Assembly: GCA_002358955.1 (NCBI GenBank)
Contig: DEPV01000127.1
Location: forward strand, 1 to 13,947
Direction: 5' to 3'
Length of the DNA stretch: 13,947 nt
From: Erysipelothrix sp. UBA3383
GTDB lineage: Bacteria > Bacillota_I > Bacilli_A > Erysipelotrichales > Erysipelotrichaceae
Shown here: one piece after another, positions 1 through 6,667 of the stretch
Position numbering within the stretch: the stretch's first letter is position 1
How the letters are laid out: each line of letters starts with the position of its first letter
Translations under genes and position numbers: made by a program
The notes under the pieces: generated by a model
What the model was told of the DNA's origin: nothing
Database searches by the model: none
Seen by the model: only the letters and a program-made list of their open reading frames with translations

Positions 1-415
1 TGAAACAGCAGGGTCAGTGACTACTTACTATGTTAAAGATGGTAAAATGTACGCTGATTTAGATGGTACTAAAATTGCGATGCCATTTACTGAAGAAGAT
101 GATCTTGCACCCTTTATGATGACACCGGACTTGGATGTAAGTTCAATCTTATCAACATTTGATGAGAGTCAGTTTGATATTACAGAATCAGGTGGTAAGA
201 TTATTTACACAATGAAGATCACTAAAGACATGCTAGTTTTCACTACTATGGGTGATGGTGAATTGAAGCTTACTGTTGATAAAAAAACTTCTAAGTTAGA
301 GGTTTATGCACTTGATATTGAAGGTGATGGAACTAAGACCAAATTTGAAATTAGATATGCTGGTACAAGTCCTATCGAATTTCCTGATTTTTCTGATTAT
401 ATCAGTACTCCCTAA
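1..415 (+). CDS. Probable lipoprotein, DUF6612-like, 3' part only
   Basis: The reading frame is open from base 2 to the TAA at 413-415, so the gene begins upstream of the window and 137 C-terminal residues are visible. A GTG at base 17 is in frame but has no ribosome binding site and is not a believable start. The pattern YYVKDGKMYADLDGTKIAMPF, followed by alternating beta strands and acidic loops, resembles the middle and end of Firmicutes lipoproteins of the DUF6612/LolA-like type, where a YYKDGYMY-type motif precedes a similar strand. Such proteins are exported, lipidated and of unknown ligand. The signal peptide and lipobox would lie outside the window, so lipoprotein status is inferred from family resemblance only. 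A strong hairpin terminator follows 90 bases after the stop. Confidence 0.6.
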   Translation, partial: ETAGSVTTYYVKDGKMYADLDGTKIAMPFTEEDDLAPFMMTPDLDVSSILSTFDESQFDITESGGKIIYTMKITKDMLVFTTMGDGELKLTVDKKTSKLEVYALDIEGDGTKTKFEIRYAGTSPIEFPDFSDYISTP

Positions 416-502
416 ATTTCCAAACGATTCTGAGGTTAATGTAAAACTAATCCATACGGATTTATGTTCGATATTATAAAAACACTGTTATAAGCTCATA
501 TT

Positions 503-540
503 ACTAAGACAAACCTGCTGAGAAGCGGGTTTGTTTTAGT
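503..540 (+). terminator. Rho-independent terminator of the partial lipoprotein gene
   Basis: The arms at 503-519 and 524-540 pair over 17 bp with two G-T wobbles. They enclose a GAGA (GNRA) tetraloop, and the distal arm ends TTTGTTTTAGT. The core CAAACCTGCT/AGCGGGTTTG is GC-rich enough for termination. It separates the lipoprotein gene from the decayed sucrose locus. Confidence 0.85.
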
Positions 541-643
541 ATTCAACTGTTATTTTCTGACTTTTTTGTTTTGTGGTTCTTGCTTATTGAAGTAGAAAAT
601 CATAACTTTTTGGTAGACGATCTTACAAAGTATTACTTCTTAA

Positions 644-1037
644 AATCTGGGTATATTTGTGTATTATAGTCCCCCAAGAAGCTTCTTATTTACCCAAGTA
701 ATCTACAGCTTAGTAAAGTGGGCTAGTGGTGATGGTGTTTTTCCACCCATAACAAGAGGTCAGTATCAGAACTGACTACTATTCAATTCGTAGATGAAGT
801 ATAATAAAAAGAAGTGGAGGTGTTGACTTGATTTGTGAGATAGCATTAGACGAAGGCTTGAATTCACTTCAAATATTCAGAGATACCTCAACCATAGAAA
901 TTTTTATTAATGGTGCTAAGTATACGATGCCCTCACGATTCTTTCCGAAAACAATCGAAGGGAATGTCTGCATTGAATCTTCAGATTCGTTATCGATTGA
1001 AATGTATGCACTAAAGGAGCGGTCAAATGATTTATAG
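644..1037 (+). pseudogene. scrB: Decayed GH32 sucrose-6-phosphate hydrolase (scrB/sacA remnant)
   Basis: The open frame 828-1037 encodes LDEGLNSLQIFRDTSTIEIF followed by INGAKY and a SRFFP motif. This is the C-terminal beta-sandwich of glycoside hydrolase family 32 (usual form LxIFxDxSSxEIFxNxGE...SRIFP). Only about 65 of some 480 residues remain there, and its TTG start is not credible for a complete enzyme. Upstream, in another frame from about 650, GIFVYYSPPRSFL, then ten residues, then W and later FPP match the GH32 block G-F-D-F-Y-A-P-Q-S-F...W-M-G...YP with the same SFL-to-W spacing. That frame then hits TGA near 768. The distance between the two pieces is far shorter than in a whole enzyme, so an internal deletion plus frameshifts is likely. 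The N-terminal catalytic part (WMNDPNG) is not seen. The stop overlaps the fructokinase start, the usual scrB-scrK arrangement. The C-terminal identification is firm; the upstream piece is weaker. Confidence 0.75.
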
Positions 1038-1920
1038 CATTGGTGAAATGATTATTGATTTTATGCAAGAAGGTAATAATTTTGTACCCTATCCTGGGGG
1101 AGCACCAGCAAATGTCGCGATTCACGCTAAGAAGCCAGGAGCTCAGGCCTATTTTGTAGGGAAGTTGAGTAATGATAATTTTGGAACTCAGTTGAAGTCT
1201 TTTCTTCATGATAATGATGTTTACTATGATCTGGCCTTGAGTGAGAAATCAACAACTTTAGCAATGGTCAGTCATGATCAAGGGGAACGATCATTTAGAT
1301 TTTATCGAGATAATACTGCAGACCTTGATTTAAGTGTGAATGATATTGATACCATTCCTTTTAAAAAAGATGATATTCTCCATTTCTGTTCTTTGGGACT
1401 TGTTGATGATGGAACAACTTATGAAGCTCATCTTCATGCTATTCATAGTTGTAAGGAGCTAGGGGGTTATATCAGCTTTGATGTTAATCTTAGACCCTTA
1501 CTGTGGAAAGATTTAGAACTTGCTAAAAGCAAAACACTGAAACTGATTGATGAGTGTGACATTGTTAAAGTTAATGAGGAAGAATTGTATTGGTTAACAG
1601 GAACCACAGATGTTGAAGAAGGTTTAAACAAGCTTCAAACAAAAGCTCAAGTTGTTATCTGTACACAAGGTGATAAAGGACCTGTTGTCCTTAAGACGGA
1701 TGGTACTTATATATCAAAGAAGGTACCAGTTGTTGAACAAGTTGATACAACAGGGGCTGGAGATAGTTTTACGGCAATGATTTTATCATCACTGTCAAAA
1801 TCGTTATTATCATTTGATCAATGGCAAAAAGATGAACTGAAACATGCTGTAGAACATGCTACATTGATCAGTGCTCAGGTGGTTACATACAAAGGTGCAA
1901 TCCCTGATATTAGTTACTAA
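1027..1920 (+). CDS. scrK: Fructokinase, PfkB/ribokinase family
   Basis: The 297-residue cytosolic kinase predicts ATP-dependent phosphorylation of D-fructose to fructose 6-phosphate, the step after sucrose-6-phosphate cleavage. The N-terminal sugar-binding signature is seen as D11 and PGGAPANVA at 23-31. The C-terminal PfkB signature DTTGAGD lies at 240-246, with D246 as catalytic base and the GAG anion hole intact. Length is close to the usual 300-320, and no frameshift is visible. ATG 1027 has AAGGAG at 1014-1019 with 7 bases spacing and overlaps the stop of the GH32 remnant by 11 bases, the classical sucrose operon order. Because the hydrolase is broken and no sucrose PTS gene is nearby, the enzyme now probably serves free fructose from another source, or is losing its role. 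KKPG at 35-38, where AKLG is usual, is a mild deviation. No clear promoter of its own was found. Confidence 0.9.
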   Translation: MIYSIGEMIIDFMQEGNNFVPYPGGAPANVAIHAKKPGAQAYFVGKLSNDNFGTQLKSFLHDNDVYYDLALSEKSTTLAMVSHDQGERSFRFYRDNTADLDLSVNDIDTIPFKKDDILHFCSLGLVDDGTTYEAHLHAIHSCKELGGYISFDVNLRPLLWKDLELAKSKTLKLIDECDIVKVNEEELYWLTGTTDVEEGLNKLQTKAQVVICTQGDKGPVVLKTDGTYISKKVPVVEQVDTTGAGDSFTAMILSSLSKSLLSFDQWQKDELKHAVEHATLISAQVVTYKGAIPDISY

Positions 1921-1954
1921 TTATTAATCTAAACTTAATATTAAATTTCAAAAT

Positions 1955-1979
1955 AGGAAGCTCGGGCTTCCTTTTCTGT
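1955..1979 (+). terminator. Rho-independent terminator after fructokinase
   Basis: AGGAAGC (1955-1961), loop TCGG and GCTTCCT (1966-1972) form a perfect 7-bp stem. A T-rich tract, TTTCTGTT, follows. It sits 35 bases after the fructokinase stop. Confidence 0.85.
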
Positions 1980-2049
1980 TACTTCTTGAAAAGTAGTGAT
2001 ATTAATTTAAAGAAAATATAAAATTTTGAATGGAGCAATGAATTAATTG

Positions 2050-2364
2050 TGTCTGTCAAACCCCTAAAAAAGTAGCATGTTAATAACTCATTTAATGAAA
2101 CGTTGAAACTTTTTTAGATGTGTTGAATTGCACCCTTATAAAACAAATAAAATACATAAGATACAATAATAATCACGGCCGTACATATCGTTTAACTTAT
2201 ATAAAATCACTTGCTTGTGATGGGGAGTATACGATTAAACAAGCCGCAAGTAAAATCTTTATATCTATCAAAATTGCTTTGAAATTGCAGTAAAAATTAT
2301 TTTTTATCTCAAGAAAAAAGTAAATGGTGATAAAATTATTGTAGATGTGCTTGTGGAAGGGTGA
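2050..2364 (+). mobile_element. Degraded insertion-sequence end with broken transposase N-terminus (IS1202/ISNCY-like)
   Basis: The frame at 2180-2293 reads RTYRLTYIKSLACDGEYTIK then QAASKIFISIKIALKLQ and stops. The next frame from 2290 continues YLKKKVNGDKIIVDVLVEG and stops at 2362-2364. Together they resemble the first helix-turn-helix of IS1202/ISNCY-type transposases (a G-x-[IY]-[ST]-[IL]-K-Q/E-A-A helix, an S-x-R helix, then KRYKKxGxxxxIHGNRG), with a frameshift where helix two ends. No start codon, DDE domain or right end is present. TGTCTGTCAAACCCC at 2050-2064 looks like a terminal repeat, and an internal 10-bp inverted repeat lies just inside it. This is a dead 5' remnant. The family assignment rests on pattern memory; the disrupted coding character is better supported. 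Confidence 0.5.
2064..2117. repeat. 10-bp perfect inverted repeat inside the IS remnant
   Basis: CTAAAAAAGT at 2064-2073 is the exact reverse complement of ACTTTTTTAG at 2108-2117, with 34 bases between. It lies between the presumed IS terminus and the transposase remnant. It could be a subterminal transposase-binding site or a transcription-blocking hairpin of the former element. Confidence 0.6.
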
Positions 2365-2369
2365 TGATT

Positions 2370-3695
2370 ATGAAGGGTTTAGTAAGTGCTAAGGCAGAAC
2401 GAATACTCAATATAATGGAATATACATTGTATCGTGATAATGTTTCATTTGAGGCGATCATGGAACTTAATCATTGCAGTAAAGCTACGGCCAAAGCAGA
2501 TATCAACTATTTATATACAGAGTGGCAAGAACAATTAAACATGACGCTGGATGATCACAGTTTTAAAATTGATAATGATTCGATGGGTGATTTAATGGAG
2601 ATTAAATTCAGCTTACTACAAGATGAAATCACTATTAAAGTATTGATGAATGTTTACTTTAATCCCAATCATACTGTTTACGATCATGCATTAGACCTTG
2701 GATATAGCGAGTCCTATTTAAGAAAACAAATTATGAAAATTAATGGGTTTCTAAAGAGTATTGGGGCAAGCATTCAGTATCATAAAATTGGGGATGACTC
2801 TACGGTAAGTTTGGATACCAATAATCAAGTCGCTTTGATGCACTTTATGACGAATCTATTTATTGCTGCTAATTATTCAGATGTTATCAAGCTTGATTTG
2901 GATTATGATGATAGTGTATTTTCGGAATTTCTAAAGGAGATGAATCTACAGGTTACGATCCATATGGAAGAGTACTTAAAAGTATTAGGTTTCATCACTC
3001 ATGTACGCTATGATCAAAAAATCATCACACGTAGACAAATGAGATTACGCTATGAAGCAATCTATAGTGATATGAATTTTCAAATATTCTATTCAGAATT
3101 TCAAGATAGTTTAGAGGCGGAGCTAAGCTCTTATTTTGGTGAGGATTATATCCTTCAACATCAGGCAGACTTCAAGGGTGTTGCGGATGTCTTAATGGGA
3201 CTTATTTTACGTATGATGGTATCTCCAGGTAATGTCGATAGTTTATTCAATCGGTATAATATCTTTTATAAAAGATTTGCCGTTCAACATACACGTGGCC
3301 ATCGCATCTTTAATCGGGCATTGCATCGATATTCAAGCATCGTTAAAAGAGACTTCAGTGATTATTATGGGGAGATTATGTATCACCTGTATGTATACCT
3401 ACCTAACATTCGTCCTAAAACCAGTTATGTAGTTGGGGTCTACAGTGATTTAGGACTAACGCATGCTTACTCCTTGCTTCAATTCTTTGAAACTCATTTC
3501 CCCATCCTTAACGTGAGTGTTTATGATGAGGCAGAAGATTATGACTTTGTTTTTACCACTAAAAGAGTGGATGCTATCAATTCCTATTATGAGGCAGTAT
3601 CCATCAACGATATTTTAGGTAAGGAAGACATTGCACTTATTTATGCGACTATCTACAACCGTTTTACAGAAATCCTTGATTTGGATTCATATTAA
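2370..3695 (+). CDS. Mga/AtxA-like transcriptional regulator
   Basis: This 441-residue protein has the layout of Mga-family regulators: two N-terminal helix-turn-helix domains, a helical PRD-like middle and a short C-terminal EIIB-like alpha/beta domain. The first HTH is around residues 22-50 (VSFEAIMELNHCSKATAKAD). The second is around 101-128 (TVYDHALDLGYSESYLRKQI), as in HTH_Mga. The tail from about 350 (YVVGVYSDLGLTHAYSLLQF, then DYDFVFTTK) fits an EIIB-like fold, usually a dimerisation or PTS-sensing part. Such proteins activate virulence, surface or sugar genes in Streptococcus, Enterococcus and Bacillus; the target here is unknown. GTG 2361, ATG 2364 and ATG 2370 are possible starts. 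ATG 2370 is preferred because GGAAGG at 2355-2360 then has normal 9-base spacing. The ribosome binding site lies inside the IS remnant. A strong terminator follows. Confidence 0.8.
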   Translation: MKGLVSAKAERILNIMEYTLYRDNVSFEAIMELNHCSKATAKADINYLYTEWQEQLNMTLDDHSFKIDNDSMGDLMEIKFSLLQDEITIKVLMNVYFNPNHTVYDHALDLGYSESYLRKQIMKINGFLKSIGASIQYHKIGDDSTVSLDTNNQVALMHFMTNLFIAANYSDVIKLDLDYDDSVFSEFLKEMNLQVTIHMEEYLKVLGFITHVRYDQKIITRRQMRLRYEAIYSDMNFQIFYSEFQDSLEAELSSYFGEDYILQHQADFKGVADVLMGLILRMMVSPGNVDSLFNRYNIFYKRFAVQHTRGHRIFNRALHRYSSIVKRDFSDYYGEIMYHLYVYLPNIRPKTSYVVGVYSDLGLTHAYSLLQFFETHFPILNVSVYDEAEDYDFVFTTKRVDAINSYYEAVSINDILGKEDIALIYATIYNRFTEILDLDSY

Positions 3696-3696
3696 A

Positions 3697-3736
3697 AATA
3701 ACACCTTCTTAGTATTGAGATTAAGAAGGTGTTATT
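3697..3736. terminator. Bidirectional terminator between convergent genes
   Basis: A perfect 15-bp stem (3697-3711 with 3722-3736; core AACACCTTCTTA) encloses a 10-base loop. The minus-strand reading ends in TTATTTTTAATA, a better U-tract than the plus-strand TTATTAACTATT. It therefore serves the regulator and, more strongly, the hydrolase gene facing it. Confidence 0.85.
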
Positions 3737-3741
3737 AACTA

Positions 3742-4362
3742 TTATTGAGTGGGTATATTATTTTCTGGATTTAGAACTTGTTTAATCAGGTAGACACTTT
3801 TGTCAGTAACACGTTTGATGTAAGAACTGATTTGATCATAGCTAAAAACAGTCAATGGTCCTTTAAAAAGTGTTTGTATATCTTCTTGTAATTCACTAAG
3901 AAGCTTACTGATATCATCTGGGTAAGGTTGTTTAAGGGTAGAACTGTAATTGCTCGGGTCTAGATTTTCAATTTGAGTTTGTGCATCTTTAAATTCTTTA
4001 AGAAGTAAGGTGTTTAACCTTAAAAAATCCTGGATGTATTCATCATGTTTTTCAGGTTTCACTTCTATTAGTGTTTTAAGCCAAGGTGAGAAAAATCCTT
4101 GCATCCACATATCATCTGCAATTAAATGACAGTAATATCCCAGTAGAAATTCAGATTCAGGATTTCCTTGTGCAGACCAAAATCGTTCATAGTCGACATG
4201 CCGTGTAAAGGTAAGCGGATCACCACTGAAATAATGCGTATCAGTTTTATTTAAAGTGGCATCGGCAGCAACACATCCTATAAGAAAGGCATTTTTATTT
4301 TCTAAATCAATGCGTTTTAATACTTCAACGCCAATAATAGCATGCATGACTCGGGAACCCAT
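3742..4362 (-). CDS. Zinc-dependent phospholipase C-like hydrolase
   Basis: This 206-residue protein has the sparse His/Asp pattern of the zinc-dependent phospholipase C family (Zn_dep_PLPC). H7 lies in MHAIIG, D34 in GCVAAD, H43 before YFSGD, H55 in RHVDYERFW, and H79 and D83 in GYYCHLIADDMW. The last motif is typical of the small bacterial members, which keep the metal-binding GYxxHLxxD helix. No signal peptide or membrane segment is visible, so unlike the secreted clostridial toxins it should act in the cytosol; its substrate is unknown. A GTG nine bases upstream is in frame, but ATG 4362 is chosen because GAGG then sits 8 bases before it. It is a single-gene unit with an extended -10 promoter, divergent from the copper ATPase and ended by the shared 3697-3736 hairpin. 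Confidence 0.7.
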   Translation of the reverse strand: MGSRVMHAIIGVEVLKRIDLENKNAFLIGCVAADATLNKTDTHYFSGDPLTFTRHVDYERFWSAQGNPESEFLLGYYCHLIADDMWMQGFFSPWLKTLIEVKPEKHDEYIQDFLRLNTLLLKEFKDAQTQIENLDPSNYSSTLKQPYPDDISKLLSELQEDIQTLFKGPLTVFSYDQISSYIKRVTDKSVYLIKQVLNPENNIPTQ

Positions 4363-4388
4363 ATCATCCACCTCGTTTCTGTTTTCTC

Positions 4389-4399
4389 ATTATACCATG
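4389..4399 (-). promoter_or_regulatory. Extended -10 promoter of the phospholipase-like gene
   Basis: The minus strand reads TGGTATAAT (TATAAT at 4394-4389), a perfect extended -10. No good -35 hexamer lies 17 bases upstream, which is usual for extended -10 promoters. It is 27 bases before the chosen start and 64 bases from the copper-box promoter on the other strand. Confidence 0.65.
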
Positions 4400-4462
4400 C
4401 ATGAAGATCCAGAGTTATCATAAACAAATGTTTTTATGTGTGTAAGGAAGAAGGTCAATCAG

Positions 4463-4507
4463 TTGACAGATAACGTGTACAGATGTAAACTATAATTATA
4501 AAGGAGG
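4463..4507 (+). promoter_or_regulatory. Copper-regulated promoter with CopY-type operator (cop box)
   Basis: TACAGATGTA at 4478-4487 matches the CopY operator consensus KACANNTGTA exactly. It lies between a perfect -35, TTGACA (4463-4468), and TATAAT (4491-4496). The spacer of 22 bases is long, so the true -10 may be TAAACT at 4486-4491 (17-base spacer), which overlaps the box. Either way, a bound repressor would block polymerase. A partial second copy, GACAGAT, starts at 4465. AAGGAGG at 4501-4507 is the ribosome binding site, 7 bases before the ATPase start. Known biology: CopY releases the DNA when Cu(I) replaces Zn(II). No copY gene lies in the window, so the repressor is expected elsewhere. 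Confidence 0.75.
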
Positions 4508-4514
4508 CAATATT

Positions 4515-6617
4515 ATGACAGATAAACATCAAGAACATAATCATAATAATCACTCAGATCACGGTCATTCTAATCACGGTCATTCTAATCACGATCATTC
4601 AGGCCACGATCATTCAGGCCACGATCATTCAGGCCACGATCATTCAGGCCATGATCATTCAGGCCACGCTCAAGTCTTTAAGAAAAAATTCTATATCTCA
4701 TTAATCTTTGGAGTGCCCATTCTTTTCCTAGCTCCTATGATGGGAATTACTTTACCATTCCAATTCTCATTTACTGGTAGTGATACAGTAGTAGCAGTAC
4801 TTGCTACGATACTGTTTATCTACGGAGGAGAACCATTTCTAAGTGGTGCTAAGGATGAGCTAAAAAGTAAGAATCCTGCCATGATGACTTTAGTATCGCT
4901 GGGTATTTCAGTGGCTTATGGGTACAGTATGTTTGCATACTTCAGCAATACATTCATGAGTGGCAATGCCCATGTCATGGATTTCTTCTGGGAGTTAAGT
5001 AGTTTGATCCTTATCATGCTATTGGGTCACTGGATTGAAATGGATGCAATTAGTAATGCAGGTAATGCACTTCAAAAGATGGCAGAACTTTTACCAAGTG
5101 AAGCAGTTGTCATTTATGAAGATGGCTCTACAAAAACACTTCCACTACAAGATGTTCATATTGGAGATATTTTACTGGTAGGTGGTGGGGAGAACATACC
5201 TGCAGATGGTGAAATCATTCAAGGACAAACAACTGTTAACGAGTCTATGATTACAGGAGAATCACTTGGTGTTGAAAAACATGTGGGTGATAAAGTCATT
5301 GGTGGTGCTGTGAATGGTTCTGGTACCATCCATCTGAAAGTAACAGGTACTGGATCATCAGGGTATCTCGCCCAAGTTATGGATCTTGTAGAACAGGCAT
5401 CCAGTGATAAATCTAAAGCCGAGTCGATGGCTGATAAAGTTGCACAATGGCTTTTCTACATTGCTCTTGTCAGTGGTCTAATTACTCTTGTTATATGGAC
5501 CTTAACATCCGGTATTAATACAGGAATTGAACGTGTTGTAACGGTCCTTGTCATTGCATGTCCCCATGCATTGGGACTTGCAATTCCACTGGTAACAGCA
5601 CGCTCAACATCACTGGGTGCACAAAATGGATTGCTGGTTAAATCAAGACAAGCACTTGAAACAGCAACCCATGTTGAATATGTCATGATGGATAAAACAG
5701 GTACCCTAACGCAAGGTAACTTTGAAGTAATGGGGCTTGAGTCCAATCATCAAGATTATTCTGAAGATAAGGTACTATCATACTTATCAGCACTAGAACA
5801 ATCCTCATCACACCCCCTTGCTTTAGGAATTCTTAAGGAAGCAAAAGATCGTGGAGTTACTTATGATCATGCACAAGATGTCCAAAATATTGCAGGTGTA
5901 GGATTAAGTGGGAAACTTGATGGACATGATATTAAAGTTGTGAGTGTTCAGTACTTAATTAAAAATAAGATTGCTTATGATGAGGATCGTTTCAATCACT
6001 ATGCACAACAAGGCTACTCTGTGAGTTATCTGATTGTGAATGAAATAAATGCAGGTCTGATTGCTCAGGGGGATCAAATTAAAGAAGATGCAATAGACAT
6101 CATTCAATCCCTTAAAAAGCGTGGATTGATACCTGTCATGTTAACGGGTGATAATAAACAAGCAGCACAAGTTGTTGGTAAGTATCTTGGAATTGATCAT
6201 ATTCATGGTGAATTGATGCCTGAAGATAAAGAACGCATTGTTCGAGAGTATCAAGCCAAAGGCCATAAAGTCATCATGGTTGGAGATGGTGTTAATGATG
6301 CTCCAAGTTTAGTCCGTGCTGATGTGGGTATTGCAATTGGTGCTGGAACTGATGTCGCGATTGATTCAGCAGATATTATTCTTGTTAAGAGTAATCCATC
6401 AGATATCATTCACTTCTTAGATCTTGCTAAGAATACATCGGCTAAGATGAAACAAAACTTATGGTGGGGTGCAGGCTATAACTTCCTTGCCATACCTTTA
6501 GCAGCAGGAATTCTAGCTCCTCTTGGCTTTATCTTAAGTCCTGCAGTAGGTGCTATATTAATGTCTGCAAGTACTGTCATTGTTGCATTTAATGCGATGT
6601 TACTTAAAATTAAATAA
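4515..6617 (+). CDS. copB: Copper-exporting P-type ATPase, CopB type (P1B-3)
   Basis: This 700-residue membrane pump exports copper (Cu+/Cu2+, possibly silver) using ATP. The order is: a His-rich cytosolic tail (19 His in residues 5-51); transmembrane helices from about residue 58; the actuator loop TGES at 247-250; the CPH ion-channel motif at 349-351, diagnostic of CopB rather than CPC-type CopA; DKTGT at 393-397 with phosphorylated D393; the HP motif at 433-434; TGDN at 544-547; GDGVND at 590-595; and a C-terminal helix pair containing GYN and MSASTVIVAFNA, as in P1B-3 pumps. No CxxC heavy-metal domain is present. Length is normal and the frame intact. The promoter carries a cop box, so copper induction through a CopY repressor is expected. 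Neither copY, copA nor copZ is adjacent. It stands alone and is terminated by a hairpin shared with the opposing chromate-family operon. Confidence 0.93.
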   Translation: MTDKHQEHNHNNHSDHGHSNHGHSNHDHSGHDHSGHDHSGHDHSGHDHSGHAQVFKKKFYISLIFGVPILFLAPMMGITLPFQFSFTGSDTVVAVLATILFIYGGEPFLSGAKDELKSKNPAMMTLVSLGISVAYGYSMFAYFSNTFMSGNAHVMDFFWELSSLILIMLLGHWIEMDAISNAGNALQKMAELLPSEAVVIYEDGSTKTLPLQDVHIGDILLVGGGENIPADGEIIQGQTTVNESMITGESLGVEKHVGDKVIGGAVNGSGTIHLKVTGTGSSGYLAQVMDLVEQASSDKSKAESMADKVAQWLFYIALVSGLITLVIWTLTSGINTGIERVVTVLVIACPHALGLAIPLVTARSTSLGAQNGLLVKSRQALETATHVEYVMMDKTGTLTQGNFEVMGLESNHQDYSEDKVLSYLSALEQSSSHPLALGILKEAKDRGVTYDHAQDVQNIAGVGLSGKLDGHDIKVVSVQYLIKNKIAYDEDRFNHYAQQGYSVSYLIVNEINAGLIAQGDQIKEDAIDIIQSLKKRGLIPVMLTGDNKQAAQVVGKYLGIDHIHGELMPEDKERIVREYQAKGHKVIMVGDGVNDAPSLVRADVGIAIGAGTDVAIDSADIILVKSNPSDIIHFLDLAKNTSAKMKQNLWWGAGYNFLAIPLAAGILAPLGFILSPAVGAILMSASTVIVAFNAMLLKIK
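4554..4667 (+). repeat. 15-bp tandem repeats coding the His-rich tail of the copper ATPase
   Basis: Seven full and one partial unit encode Ser-(Asn/Gly/Asp)-His-(Asp/Gly)-His, from S14 to H51. The central units (GGCCACGATCATTCA) are identical or differ by one base, while the first three have AAT or GAT in place of GGC. Units of 15 bp change length without breaking frame. The repeats provide the metal-binding sites of the cytosolic tail. Confidence 0.9.
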
Positions 6618-6623
6618 AAAAAT

Positions 6624-6651
6624 AGGGGCCCACAGTTGAATGTGGGCCCCT
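6624..6651. terminator. Bidirectional terminator, copB versus chromate-family operon
   Basis: An 11-bp stem, AGGGGCCCACA (6624-6634) with TGTGGGCCCCT (6641-6651), encloses a 6-base loop. It is very GC-rich compared with its surroundings. The A-run at 6615-6622 gives a U-tract to minus-strand transcripts; the plus strand has only TTTGATATT. It lies seven bases after the copB stop and 17 bases before the end of the opposing operon. Confidence 0.9.
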
Positions 6652-6667
6652 TTGATATTAATGGGTA

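Noticed and set aside
828..1037. Stand-alone small gene starting at TTG 828
   Set aside because: The residues match only the C-terminal end of GH32 enzymes and the start is weak, so it is a fragment of a decayed gene.
916..1209. Minus-strand open frame of 97 residues
   Set aside because: It lies opposite the GH32 remnant and fructokinase start, has no ribosome binding site, and reads no recognisable protein.
4363..4371. GTG 4371 as start of the phospholipase-like gene
   Set aside because: The GTG overlaps the GAGGTG ribosome binding site itself; ATG 4362 has proper spacing.
4554..4667. CRISPR-like array
   Set aside because: Repeats are 15 bp, directly adjacent without spacers, and encode a His-rich tail in frame.
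5456..5746. Minus-strand open frame inside the copper ATPase gene
   Set aside because: It is a shadow of the CPH and DKTGT region of copB, with no start signals and composition fixed by the real gene.
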